The position numbers and the translations under genes were made by a program. From Nitrospira sp. (lineage in GTDB: Bacteria; Nitrospirota; Nitrospiria; Nitrospirales; Nitrospiraceae), in the NCBI GenBank assembly GCA_029194725.1, contig JARFXQ010000001.1, forward strand, positions 1 to 64,000: a DNA stretch of 64,000 nucleotides. Direction: 5' to 3'. Positions 54,205 through 63,489 of the stretch are shown here, one piece after another. Position 1 is the first letter of the stretch, and every line of letters starts with the position of its first letter. The notes beneath the pieces are model-generated. The model had not been told where the DNA came from and did no database searches. It worked only from the letters and a program-made list of their open reading frames with translations.

Positions 54205-55187
54205 GGCCTCCCTCCGCGATAGTACTGGCCTGACTGCTGCTGAACCGAACCCTGTCCTGGTTGGATCATGGGCTGATGATCGCTCTGAAACTGTCCCGAA
54301 GGTGCTCTATGAATGATCTCGTTCGACGTCCGTGGGCTCATCGGGACTCCGGGAGGTGGAACAAGCTCGTGGCTTGGCATGCGGGGCTTCATGCTCTCTG
54401 GCGCAGGAGGCTGCCGAGGAGTCGGTGGCTGCCTGGTAGCGATAATCCGCTGCGCGATTGCGATGTGTGGATTAGCCGGAGAGAGACCACCGGCGCTATC
54501 CAGCAGAGTCTGAGGAAAACCGATTGGCGAGACAAGCACCCAACTCGTCCAGGCCTGCGACACCATGGCGTTCGATTGCACACGATTGAGGATTTCCTTC
54601 CGCTTTTGGGCTGCCTGCTGAACCTGATCCGGTGTTGATGCGTTGCCCAGCGTTTGGTTGACCGCCTTCAGTTCCTCTTGCAATTGTTCATTCTCTTGTT
54701 TCAGCGCTGCGAGCTGCACACGGGCATCTTCGTTTTCCCGAAGCGCCGCGATCGCCAGCGCCACTTCGTCCGTGTCCATCTGCGCAACAAGATTCACTTT
54801 CACGACGACGACATCGCCGTCCAACGTCGTGGCGACCTGTTGGTTGAGCACGATCGCCAATCCGGCTGTATAGGACCGGATTTCGTCTTTGGTCACATCC
54901 ATGTCATGAACGACCGTAACACTTTCAAGGTAGGTCGCAACTTGTTCGAGCGCATTTCGTTTGGCCGCTTCTGTGGCGAGCCTGATCGCATCTTCTCTGG
55001 TATCGCGGTTCCCCATGCGATGCTCACCCTGAGCCTTGACGACCCTGATTTCAGCGAGCGCAGGGCAAGCGGCCACGAGCGCGGCGAGCGCGGCGAGCGC
55101 GAGAAAACAGACATTGGGTCGAAACGATTTGGAAGACAGTCGGAACAAGAGGAGAGGCTGTTGGTGGAATAGTCGCCCGAACATCAT
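54201..55187 (-). CDS. FlgT N-terminal-like envelope protein with coiled coil
   Basis: 328 residues. Signal peptide (ALAALAALVAACPALAEI). The mature N-terminus VVKAQGEHRMGNRDTREDAIRLATEAAKRNALEQVATYLESVTVV is the FlgT/LPP20-associated domain. A coiled coil (LAALKQENEQLQEELKAVNQTLG) and a Pro-rich, glutamine-rich tail follow. FlgT proteins build the flagellar H-ring, but no flagellar genes are near, so an unrelated envelope role is as likely. Confidence 0.65.
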   Translation of the reverse strand: MMFGRLFHQQPLLLFRLSSKSFRPNVCFLALAALAALVAACPALAEIRVVKAQGEHRMGNRDTREDAIRLATEAAKRNALEQVATYLESVTVVHDMDVTKDEIRSYTAGLAIVLNQQVATTLDGDVVVVKVNLVAQMDTDEVALAIAALRENEDARVQLAALKQENEQLQEELKAVNQTLGNASTPDQVQQAAQKRKEILNRVQSNAMVSQAWTSWVLVSPIGFPQTLLDSAGGLSPANPHIAIAQRIIATRQPPTPRQPPAPESMKPRMPSHELVPPPGVPMSPRTSNEIIHRAPSGQFQSDHQPMIQPGQGSVQQQSGQYYRGGRP

Positions 55188-55361
55188 CTATCCCCCTCTC
55201 ACCTCCTGAACGCGGAGGGAAACGGTGAGCGGTTTCAGCATAGCACCAGGAAGGTGGTTCGGCCAGCAATCGCCAGATGCCTCCCCCACCTTGCCTTCTG
55301 GAAAATTTGCATGTTAGGGTACCATTCTTACGTTTAGGATACATGCGGGTGATACTTCGCT

Positions 55362-56381
55362 ATGACACATCCTTCACTGCTTTTTCCCTCGATCCTTGTC
55401 GGTCTCCTGACCGTTTTGCTTGAAACCGGGCTCCAGGCCTCTGTTGATACCTCCACGACACTTGGAAGGGAAGCCATTCCTACCGGCTCTCCTACGGAAC
55501 ATGTCATCCTTTTCGTCTTGGAGGGGTTGAGCCAAGAGTCGCTTCAAGGCGGTACCATGCCAAGCCTGAGCAAGCTCATCAAGGAAGGGGCGGTGACCTG
55601 GTCCGCGAGCGGGGTCAAGCCGGCCCTACGCTTGCCGACAATGGCCTCGCTGGTGACCGGGATGCCGGTCGAAAAGCACGGGATTACTTGGAATTTCTTC
55701 GAATTCAGCCGAGGCTACCCTCGCTCACCCAGCCTATTCGACTATCTAGATCTGAGTGGAGGCCGCGACAGTGCCATCTTTTATATGGATGAGTCCCTGT
55801 ATCAGCTCGCCAAACCGGAGCCCTACACCGACTATCAACTCTGCGGGGCATTGCGGCCCGAGTGCGGCTCTCAGAAACTTGTCGCCTACATCCAGCAGTA
55901 TCTCCAAAAGGCGACCAGCGGACATGGGTATGGGCATGCGATTCTTTCATTGCCTCATTTGCTGGTTGTTCATCTTCCAGAAGCCGGTCGGGCTGGTGTT
56001 GCACAGGGTTGGAATTCCAAAGAGTATCGCGACGCGTTGCGATCCGTCGATGGCGCGATGAAGTCTATACTTGACCTCTTCAAACAATACTCTCTCTTGG
56101 ATCGCACAACCATCCTTGTCACTGCCCTGAGCGGAAAGGGAACCGACGCTGGAGCCGAATCCCCAACAACCGATTCACCCGTTGTTCCGTGGATTGTCTC
56201 CGGTGTTGGGATTAAGCGTGGACAGACCATCCGCCAACCGGTGTCAATCATCGATACCGGGGCCACTGTCATGCGAATCCTAGGACTCAACACCCACACG
56301 GAGTGGGACAGCAAAGTCGTGGAAGAAATCTTCAAAACCGCCGCGGCGACGTCTGCGATGCCGCCCGTCAAGAAACCCTAA
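55362..56381 (+). CDS. alkaline-phosphatase-superfamily protein, catalytic residues degenerate
   Basis: 339 residues with an N-terminal signal or anchor. The fold of the phosphodiesterase/alkaline-phosphatase group is visible (VILFVLEGLSQESLQGGTMPSLSKLIKEGAVT; SLVTGMPVEKHGI; SVDGAMKSILDLFKQYSLLDRTTILVTALS). Key residues differ: the first metal Asp is Glu54 (LEGL for IDGL), the nucleophile position reads Arg/Pro-Thr (LRLPTMASLVTG), and the DHG metal motif is GKG. It is probably not an enzyme. First gene of a seven-gene operon. Confidence 0.7.
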   Translation: MTHPSLLFPSILVGLLTVLLETGLQASVDTSTTLGREAIPTGSPTEHVILFVLEGLSQESLQGGTMPSLSKLIKEGAVTWSASGVKPALRLPTMASLVTGMPVEKHGITWNFFEFSRGYPRSPSLFDYLDLSGGRDSAIFYMDESLYQLAKPEPYTDYQLCGALRPECGSQKLVAYIQQYLQKATSGHGYGHAILSLPHLLVVHLPEAGRAGVAQGWNSKEYRDALRSVDGAMKSILDLFKQYSLLDRTTILVTALSGKGTDAGAESPTTDSPVVPWIVSGVGIKRGQTIRQPVSIIDTGATVMRILGLNTHTEWDSKVVEEIFKTAAATSAMPPVKKP

Positions 56382-56387
56382 ATATCC

Positions 56388-56852
56388 ATGCTCCACAAGG
56401 TGGCGATACGACACTGGTTCCCGGTATTCAGTCTGGTGCTGGCAGGCCTGGTGACCATGGGCTCTACCGGAACAGGGTTTGCCGGAGAGCCACCCACTCG
56501 ACTCACAGAACACCCCATCACCATCGATGCGACCAAGTTGGTCCCTGTTTCATGGTGGCAGGTACCGGGCATGACGCCGTCGATTTGGGGCTCGGATCCT
56601 GAGTCGCTCGACGCTCCTAAAACGTCGGAACTCCGCGAACTACGGTTGAAACCGGGCAGGTACAAATTCATCAGCTTTACGTTCGATTTTCCCTTTACGG
56701 TGAATCTCAACGGCACTCTCGACTTTTCAAAATCCTTGGATCAATGTGTCGAAGGCCGCGGAACACAAACCTTGGTGGTGTTGTGCAAACGCACGTATCC
56801 CCATGGCGGGCAGCCCGATGCCTATTACGATCGGAAACCGAATAATGGCTGA
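56388..56852 (+). CDS. small secreted protein, second gene of the HEAT operon
   Basis: 154 residues with a signal peptide (FSLVLAGLVTMGSTGTGFAG). The mature part is beta-rich (LREL RLKPGRYKFISFTFDFPF) with two cysteines (QCVEGRG and VVLCKRTY) likely disulfide-bonded. No family is recognised. It starts 6 bp after the phosphatase-fold gene and overlaps the first HEAT gene by 8 bp, tying the periplasmic pair to the cytoplasmic HEAT proteins. Confidence 0.55.
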   Translation: MLHKVAIRHWFPVFSLVLAGLVTMGSTGTGFAGEPPTRLTEHPITIDATKLVPVSWWQVPGMTPSIWGSDPESLDAPKTSELRELRLKPGRYKFISFTFDFPFTVNLNGTLDFSKSLDQCVEGRGTQTLVVLCKRTYPHGGQPDAYYDRKPNNG

Positions 56853-58197
56853 CGTACTCGAAGATCTTTTAGAGGCGCTTGAGGATGTGGACGATGCCAC
56901 CCGCGAGGAGGCAGCAAGGATCCTTGCCGACATGGCCGATCCAACTACCTTGGACGCGCTGATCGCCGCCTGCAACGATGACTTCTGGTCCGTGCGGGCC
57001 TATGCCGGCTGCGGCCTCGCAAAAATCGGCGGGCCGAAGGCGGTCGAAGCCCTGATCGGCCTTTTCAACGATTCCATTATGGAGGTCCGCGATCAAGCGG
57101 TGGAGGCCACGGCGAGGATGGGCTCGACCCTGCTCGATCGCCTGGTGACCGCCGTAAAGGACGAGCGTTGGCGCGTACGCGAACATGCCGCCAAGGCGGC
57201 CGGCAAGATCAAGGATCCCGGAGCCGTTGACGCGTTGATCGGGGCCTGTCGCGACAGGGACGGAGCCGTCAAGAGCGCGGCGGCGGAAGCCTTGGGCAGA
57301 ATCGCCGACCCGAAAGCCATTCCGGCCTTGATCAAGCTGTTTCGAGATTCTTCTAAAATCGTGCGCGAGACGGCCGGAACGGCGTTGGTCTACATCGGGC
57401 ATCCCTCGGTCGATCCGTTGATCGAAAGTCTCAAGGACAAAGATTTTGTAGTTCGATGCCACGCGGCTCGTGCGTTGGGCGGGATGACCACCGACTATCA
57501 AATCGGCAGGTCCTGGGTACGAGACGCAAAGGTCGTTGATGCCTTGATCGGCGTCTTGAAGGATCCTGATCGAGCCGTTCGCGAAGACGCGACGATCGCG
57601 CTAGGCATGATCGGCGATCCTCGGGCGATCGATGCGTTGATAGAAGCCATGAAGGACGGAGCGGTGAAGCGCCATGCCATTGCCTCACTCGGCATGATCG
57701 GCGATTCGCGCGCCCTCCCAGCCGTATTGGACGCCTTGAAGGGCAAAGGCATCAAGCAAGAGGGCTCACCGACACCCGGTTGCATCGTCAGCGAGGAGGC
57801 ATTCATCAAGGAAGCCGCTGCCACCGCCCTCGGTCAGTTTCGCGACCCCCTGGTGATTCCGGATTTGATTATGTTGCTGAAGGACGGGGTCTTGCGGGAA
57901 AAAGCGGCGGCGGCGCTCGCAGTGATCGGTGACGCGGCCATCGAACCGCTGATCGCCTTCCTCTATGATCCTAAAGCTTCTGAGGTCGAGGCTGAAAAAG
58001 AACGTGTCCTTTCGTACGCGTCGGTTCGACTGACAGCAAAGGACGCCTTGAAGCAGATTACTCTCGAGACTTTGGAAAAGCTTGGATGGACGCCTCCTGA
58101 AGAGATAGAAATCAGCTCGAGCCAGGCCGACAATCTGCGTGTCGATCGGCCGTTAGGTCAAACCGGACGCTTTGGCCCGTCCGGCGACCTCGTGTGA
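56845..58197 (+). CDS. HEAT-repeat protein 1
   Basis: 450 residues from ATG 56845. About 11 PBS-lyase-type HEAT repeats of roughly 31 residues (VVDALIGVLKDPDRAVREDATIALGMIGDPRAID style), interrupted near residues 195-215 and 275-300 by loops. The end is a polar tail. No enzyme motif. Such proteins are scaffolds or lyase-like maturation factors. It overlaps the secreted-protein gene, and the second HEAT gene is 55 bp away. Confidence 0.85.
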   Translation: MADVLEDLLEALEDVDDATREEAARILADMADPTTLDALIAACNDDFWSVRAYAGCGLAKIGGPKAVEALIGLFNDSIMEVRDQAVEATARMGSTLLDRLVTAVKDERWRVREHAAKAAGKIKDPGAVDALIGACRDRDGAVKSAAAEALGRIADPKAIPALIKLFRDSSKIVRETAGTALVYIGHPSVDPLIESLKDKDFVVRCHAARALGGMTTDYQIGRSWVRDAKVVDALIGVLKDPDRAVREDATIALGMIGDPRAIDALIEAMKDGAVKRHAIASLGMIGDSRALPAVLDALKGKGIKQEGSPTPGCIVSEEAFIKEAAATALGQFRDPLVIPDLIMLLKDGVLREKAAAALAVIGDAAIEPLIAFLYDPKASEVEAEKERVLSYASVRLTAKDALKQITLETLEKLGWTPPEEIEISSSQADNLRVDRPLGQTGRFGPSGDLV

Positions 58198-58252
58198 GGA
58201 TGCCACAAGAGTTTCCTGAAGTGACCCGCTGAATCCTGTACGGACAACCATT

Positions 58253-59353
58253 ATGATCGATGCGGTCGCAGAGCAGATTGCGGCACTCAAGGATGAGGAT
58301 TGGGCTATCCGCCAGGAGGCAGCCGGTCTTCTCGGTACCTTCAAAGACCCCTGTGCTGTCGCTCCTCTGGTGGCACTATTACGAGACCCGGACCGCTCAG
58401 TACGGGACGCGGCAATTGAAGCCTTGCGCTCGATCGGAGCGCCGGCAGTCGAGACGGTGGGAATCTGCCTCACGGATCCTGATCTCTCGCTCCAGGAATC
58501 AGCCTCGGCAATCTTGACCACCATTGCGGATGAGCGGGTGCTCGCTCCGCTTCTGAAGGCGCTTCACAGCGGCGACTGGATCGTTCGGATGCACGTCGCC
58601 AAGGCGCTGGGTCGGATACGGAATGCAGACTCGGTCGAGCCGCTCATTCCCCTGCTTCAAGACAAGGTCAAGGCGGTTCGTGAGGAAGCGGCCGCTGCGC
58701 TGGCCGCCATCGGCGACGCGGCGATTCCGTCCCTCTTGAAGGCGTTGCAGCATGAGGACTGGCTCGTTCGTCTCCACGCGGTGGAATCGTTGGGGAAGTC
58801 GCAATCGAAACAGGCTGTGGAACCTCTGTTGTCGGTGTTGTTCAACGATCGAGATTCGGCGGTTCGCGAAGATGCCGTGCGAGCGCTTGGCGAGATCGGC
58901 GATCCGCAAGCGGTTGAATTCCTATTTACGGCGATGCAGGAACCGGGATTGCGGACATTGGCGGTTGAAGCGCTTGGCCGCATCGGTGATGCTCGTGCGA
59001 TTCCCGTGCTGATCGACATCGTCACAGGAGCCAGTCCTCCCCCAGTGACGAGGGCGGTGACCGGCTGCGGAGATCAATGGAATGAAGAGATGATCACGCA
59101 AGGTGCGGCGACCCGAGCGCTCGGCGCGATCGGCGACGAGAGGGCAATCCCTACACTCGTCTCAGCACTGAACCAGACCTTCACGAGAACTGAAGCGGCA
59201 GCGGCACTAGCCAAATTCGGGGCGAAGGTCATTCCATTGCTGCTTCCACTGCTGCACGAGTCTCGCGATGAAAATCTCCTGTTTCATGTCCGTGAAACCT
59301 TGGCGTCAGCAGGATGGAGAACCGGCAGGCGATCACAAGCCGGTAAAACATAA
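58253..59353 (+). CDS. HEAT-repeat protein 2
   Basis: 366 residues, 10 or more HEAT repeats (SVEPLIPLLQDKVKAVREEAAAALAAIGDAAIPSLL). The repeats are close to those of protein 1 but the loop near residue 260 (GASPPPVTRAVTGCGDQW) differs and holds a Cys. No catalytic motif is visible. Its gene is followed 33 bp later by the third. The five may form a platform or stack by partner exchange. Confidence 0.85.
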   Translation: MIDAVAEQIAALKDEDWAIRQEAAGLLGTFKDPCAVAPLVALLRDPDRSVRDAAIEALRSIGAPAVETVGICLTDPDLSLQESASAILTTIADERVLAPLLKALHSGDWIVRMHVAKALGRIRNADSVEPLIPLLQDKVKAVREEAAAALAAIGDAAIPSLLKALQHEDWLVRLHAVESLGKSQSKQAVEPLLSVLFNDRDSAVREDAVRALGEIGDPQAVEFLFTAMQEPGLRTLAVEALGRIGDARAIPVLIDIVTGASPPPVTRAVTGCGDQWNEEMITQGAATRALGAIGDERAIPTLVSALNQTFTRTEAAAALAKFGAKVIPLLLPLLHESRDENLLFHVRETLASAGWRTGRRSQAGKT

Positions 59354-59386
59354 TCTCAGAATTAGGCCGTTCCGCTACTGAATGTC

Positions 59387-60487
59387 ATGCCGAAAGAAGC
59401 GATTGAGACGCTTGTCTCCGAACTGATCCATGAAGAGGATTGGCGCCGTATGCGAGCGACGGCCGCCTGTGTGGCCGGCGGTCCTCGTTCGGTGCAGGCG
59501 CTTATCGAAGCCTTACGGTCCGGGCCTACCGAACTGAAGAAAGAAGCGGCGGCGATGCTGGCCCGAATCAAGGATCCACATGCCGGTGTGGCCCTCGTCG
59601 GACTCCTTGAGGATCATGAAGAGGTCGTCCGGAAAGCAGGTGCGGCAGCCCTTGAACAGATGGCGGGCGTGCTCGATACGGACACGGCCAGGGCATTAGT
59701 TTCATTGCTGCCGAAAACTTCGGAAAGCCAGGAACGGCAGACCCTGACTCACCTGATCGGGGCGATTCCCACATCCGTCCTCCCCCTATGCGAGATGCTC
59801 AAACATCGAGACGAGGATGCGCAGGTTGCAGCCGCGTTGATGTTGGATCAACTGTTGGATCCCCGTTCCATCGACGCATTCATCGATGCCATGGGCCAGC
59901 CGGCTGTGCGAGATATCGCCGTCGGGACATTGAAGAAGCTGAGCGCAATCCGTGAACGAATCGATGAGACATTCAATGTGTTGCGGGAGGTCGAAGGAGC
60001 CGGTGAGCGCGAGGAAGCGCGGATGGCGACGGTCATCGACCTGCTCGGGATCGGGCGCCCGAGCGTGGAAATCCTCATCGAGTATCTGGAAGACGACGAC
60101 TGGCTCGTGCGCGAGGCAGCAGCTGATTTACTGGGAAAAATCGGCGATGTGCGAGCCGTAGAACCATTGATGAAGCGGCTGGAACAGGACAAGGATACCG
60201 GAGTCAAGGAGTTGGCGATCAAAGCCCTTGGGCTGATCGGCGATGCGCGCCCCTCCCGGCTCTATCTAGACGCCATTCCCATCCGGCCATTGCGGGTGTA
60301 TGCCATGGAGGCCTTGGCCAAGATCAAGGAAGTGGGGATCTTGCGTCCACACAAGGAACTCTTTGACCGACTCCGAACGGATCGTGACGGCCTGGTGGCC
60401 TATAATGCCGGTTTGATCGCCGACAAGCTCGAAGCCATCACGGCCATGGAAAGCCAGGCTGGCAAAGAGGATATTCAGAATGGCTGA
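59387..60487 (+). CDS. HEAT-repeat protein 3
   Basis: 366 residues. HEAT-like repeats, more divergent than in the neighbours (RMRATAACVAGGPRSVQALIEALRSGPTELKKEAAAMLARI at the N-terminus, WLVREAAADLLGKIGDVRAVEPLMKRL near residue 235), with a helical middle part (LREVEGAGEREEARMATVIDLLG). Its stop overlaps the start of the fourth gene by 8 bp. No motif beyond the repeats is seen. Confidence 0.82.
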   Translation: MPKEAIETLVSELIHEEDWRRMRATAACVAGGPRSVQALIEALRSGPTELKKEAAAMLARIKDPHAGVALVGLLEDHEEVVRKAGAAALEQMAGVLDTDTARALVSLLPKTSESQERQTLTHLIGAIPTSVLPLCEMLKHRDEDAQVAAALMLDQLLDPRSIDAFIDAMGQPAVRDIAVGTLKKLSAIRERIDETFNVLREVEGAGEREEARMATVIDLLGIGRPSVEILIEYLEDDDWLVREAAADLLGKIGDVRAVEPLMKRLEQDKDTGVKELAIKALGLIGDARPSRLYLDAIPIRPLRVYAMEALAKIKEVGILRPHKELFDRLRTDRDGLVAYNAGLIADKLEAITAMESQAGKEDIQNG

Positions 60488-61247
60488 ACAGGGCGCTTCC
60501 GAGCGAATCGAACAACTCATACGGGCATTGCACGATGAGAACGAAGCGTTGCGCGAGCACGCCATCGCGAGCCTCGGTCAGAGCGGACCGGAGGCACTGC
60601 CTCGGTTGATCGACCTGATGACCGATGAAGATGCGGTGATTCGAGAGGCCGCCACCAGTGCGGTTGTACGGATAGGCCCCTCCGTCGTCGACCCGATGAT
60701 CGACGCGCTGCAAGATGACTCTTGGGCGATCCGGGAACAGGCCGCCTCGGCGCTCGGCAAGTTGCGGGACAGGCGAGCCGTCGATCATCTAGTCAGAGCA
60801 ATGAAGGATCGTGACGGTGCGGTGCGGACGGCGGCCCTGTGGGCCATCGAGCGGATCGGCGATCCTCAGGCAGTGCCAGGGGTCATCGAGGCCCTCATGG
60901 ACAGCACCCTGCGCGAGGACGCAGCCCGAGTCTTGAAGAAGATCGGCGACGTGCGGGCGGTCGAGGCGCTGATCGACGGACTCTTGGGTTCCAATTGGAT
61001 GGTTCGTCGCCATGCGGCGGAGGCGCTGGGCAAGATCGGCGATCGCCGAGGAGTGACTCCGTTGATAGAGTCGCTGCAAGACGAGGACTGGCTGGTCAGA
61101 CGCAACGCCGCCGAATCACTGGCGCGGCTTGGCGCGAAAGAAGCCATTCAACCCTTGCTGAGGCTGCGCGAGGACGAAAATACCATGGTCCAGGAAACCG
61201 TTGAGGCTGTGCTGGCCAGTCTCGGCTGGACTCCTGAACCGCAATAA
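60480..61247 (+). CDS. HEAT-repeat protein 4
   Basis: 255 residues, seven HEAT repeats almost back to back (DDSWAIREQAASALGKLRDRRAVDHLVRAMKDRDGAVRTAALWAIERIGD). Regular and highly alike one another. The end VLASLGWTPEPQ echoes the end of protein 1 (EKLGWTPPEE), which points to common origin by duplication. Overlaps the third gene by 8 bp. Confidence 0.85.
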   Translation: MAEQGASERIEQLIRALHDENEALREHAIASLGQSGPEALPRLIDLMTDEDAVIREAATSAVVRIGPSVVDPMIDALQDDSWAIREQAASALGKLRDRRAVDHLVRAMKDRDGAVRTAALWAIERIGDPQAVPGVIEALMDSTLREDAARVLKKIGDVRAVEALIDGLLGSNWMVRRHAAEALGKIGDRRGVTPLIESLQDEDWLVRRNAAESLARLGAKEAIQPLLRLREDENTMVQETVEAVLASLGWTPEPQ

Positions 61248-61274
61248 TTTACCCCGATAAGAGGATACATGCCC

Positions 61275-61982
61275 ATGGCAGAAGAAGCTCCAAAGCTGAT
61301 TCAGATCGCTCCGAAAGGCGGAGACAAGAAAGACGGTTTCAACTTGGTGACAGAGCGCGTCGTGGCGGTCAACCCCGAGAGCAGACAGCTCGAGGTCGAA
61401 CTCTTGGCCTACGACGGTAAGACAGTCTTATTGGAGGTAGACGAAGAGGCGCTGGAGGACCTCAAAAGGATCAGGGTGGGAGACGGCGCCACAATTCGAG
61501 TGGTGGAAGAAAACGGCAAGCGAGTCGCGAAGAACTTTAAAATTCGCCCCAAAGATCCAAACGCCGCCAGGGCCGACGCCATGTTGCTCGACCTGAGAGA
61601 CTCACACTGGCTGAATCGAAAGTACGCAGCAGAGGTCTTGGGTGAGCTGAAAGATCCTCGCGCCGTCGATCCCTTGGTAGAGGCGTTGACCGATGAAGTC
61701 GGTGACGTGCGACAACGGGCCTATGATTCGCTGATCAAACTCGGTGGCCCATCCGTCCCTTCGCTGATTCCGTTATTGGTGTCCGAGGAGGACGAAATTC
61801 GTCAATCCGCCACCGAGATTCTGCGGAAGATCGGCAAACCAGCCGTCGAACCGCTGGCCACGGCGCTGACCGAGGCCGATGATCGGTTGAAGACGAGGAT
61901 TATGAAAGTACTGGACCGAATGGGCTATAAACCAAAAACGAAGGATGCATCACCAAAGGCCGAGTTGCCGAGACTGACCTAA
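61275..61982 (+). CDS. HEAT-repeat protein 5 with N-terminal beta domain
   Basis: About 235 residues; ATG codons at 61269 and 61275 (the second gives MAEEAPKLIQIAPKGG). The first 90 residues are not HEAT: TERVVAVNPESRQLEVELLAYDGKTVLLEVDEEALEDLKRIRVGD looks like a small OB-like or beta-barrel domain. Four HEAT repeats follow. It ends the operon; ugd converges 6 bp later. Confidence 0.82.
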   Translation: MAEEAPKLIQIAPKGGDKKDGFNLVTERVVAVNPESRQLEVELLAYDGKTVLLEVDEEALEDLKRIRVGDGATIRVVEENGKRVAKNFKIRPKDPNAARADAMLLDLRDSHWLNRKYAAEVLGELKDPRAVDPLVEALTDEVGDVRQRAYDSLIKLGGPSVPSLIPLLVSEEDEIRQSATEILRKIGKPAVEPLATALTEADDRLKTRIMKVLDRMGYKPKTKDASPKAELPRLT

Positions 61983-61988
61983 CTATTC

Positions 61989-63308
61989 TCAGCGAGTGGG
62001 AGTCTGCGATGCACGCCCCACCGATACATGTTTGAAGCCGGCAGCCGCGACGCGGTTGGGATCATAGACGTTTCGGAGATCAAGCAAGACAGGAACCCGC
62101 ATGACAGACTTCAACTTTCCAAAATCCAGGTTTCGAAGCACATTCCACTCGGTCATAATCACCAAAGCATCAGCCCCTTCGGCTGCATGGTAGGCATCTC
62201 GGCAGGGCTGGAGTTCAGGCATCATCCGGCAGGCTTCTGCCAGAGCCTCAGGGTCGTACGCGCGGATGACCGCACCATCTGCTATGAGGGCTCGACCGAT
62301 CAACAAGGCCGGGGCTTCTCTGAGATCGTTGGTATTCGGTTTGAAGGAGAGTCCGAGCATCGCCAACGTCTTTCCTTTCAATCCCCCCAACGCCTCTCGA
62401 ATCTTGTCGATCATCCGTCCTCGTTGGCTGTCGTTCACCCGTGAGGCGGCGGAGGCAATTTGCATCGAATAGCCATGGCGCTCGCCGGTCTGGATGAGCG
62501 CGACAAGATCCTTGGGAAAACACGATCCTCCGAAACCAGGCCCCGCATGAAGGAACTTCGCCCCGATGCGATGATCCAGCCCCATGCCCTTGGCCACCAT
62601 TTGAACATTGGCTCCGACTTTTTCGCAAAGATTGGCGATCTCGTTGATAAACGAAATCTTCGTGGCCAAGAACGCATTGGACGCGTACTTGATGAGCTCG
62701 GCCGTCGGACCATCCGTCACGACGATCGGTGTTTCGATCAGATAGAGGGGACGATAGAGATCTTTCATGATGGCAACCGCCTGATCGCTGTCCGCCCCGA
62801 TCACGACGCGATTCGGCCGCATGAAGTCTTCAATCGCCGACCCTTCTCGGAGAAACTCCGGATTCGAAACCATATCGAACCGAAAGGGATTCGTCTGAGC
62901 GTTCGTGATGACCTCACGAAGTGTTGCACCGGTGCCTACCGGAACCGTGGACTTGGTCACGATCACCTTGTAACTGGTCATGTGACGCGCAATCCCTTTA
63001 CCGACCTCCTCGACATACGAGAGATCGGCCGAGCCGTCACCCCTCGGCGGCGTTCCAACGGCGATAAAGATGACGAGAGCCTTCTCGACGGCCTTGGCGA
63101 TGTCAGTGGTAAAGTTCAACCTGCCTTCTTTGATCCCTTTGGCGACCAGGTCCGCAAGACCCGGCTCATAAAACGGGACCTCGCCCTTCTCAAGCTTTTC
63201 GATTCTTCGGCTGTCGCTGTCCATGCAGGTGACGTGGACGCCGAATTCGGCAAAGCAGGCGCCCGTCACCAAACCGACATATCCAGTACCAATCACGCTA
63301 ATGTGCAT
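61989..63308 (-). CDS. ugd: UDP-glucose 6-dehydrogenase
   Basis: 439 residues. Oxidises UDP-glucose to UDP-glucuronate for polysaccharide or lipid A-type sugars. The NAD-binding MHISVIGTGYVGLVTGACFAEFG, the VGTPP and TVPVGTG loops, the catalytic Cys in GPGFGGSCFPKDL and the C-terminal LDLRNVYDP are all present, with full family length. It has no visible operon partner; the upstream region separates it from a divergent membrane-protein gene. Confidence 0.95.
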   Translation of the reverse strand: MHISVIGTGYVGLVTGACFAEFGVHVTCMDSDSRRIEKLEKGEVPFYEPGLADLVAKGIKEGRLNFTTDIAKAVEKALVIFIAVGTPPRGDGSADLSYVEEVGKGIARHMTSYKVIVTKSTVPVGTGATLREVITNAQTNPFRFDMVSNPEFLREGSAIEDFMRPNRVVIGADSDQAVAIMKDLYRPLYLIETPIVVTDGPTAELIKYASNAFLATKISFINEIANLCEKVGANVQMVAKGMGLDHRIGAKFLHAGPGFGGSCFPKDLVALIQTGERHGYSMQIASAASRVNDSQRGRMIDKIREALGGLKGKTLAMLGLSFKPNTNDLREAPALLIGRALIADGAVIRAYDPEALAEACRMMPELQPCRDAYHAAEGADALVIMTEWNVLRNLDFGKLKSVMRVPVLLDLRNVYDPNRVAAAGFKHVSVGRASQTPTR

Positions 63309-63489
63309 CGAACGACCCTCCTAACTGGCAAAAGCAGCGGAAGTATAGCAGCCGGCGCGAGTGCGGGCAACGAATCCATGCCTACTTGTCGTTGCGGCCC
63401 GTTCGTTGACTCTCGGAAAATGCGTTGAGTACAATCCGACGCCCTCTCTGACAGGATAACGAGAGAGACTCTGCACCTTCGTCGAATCG

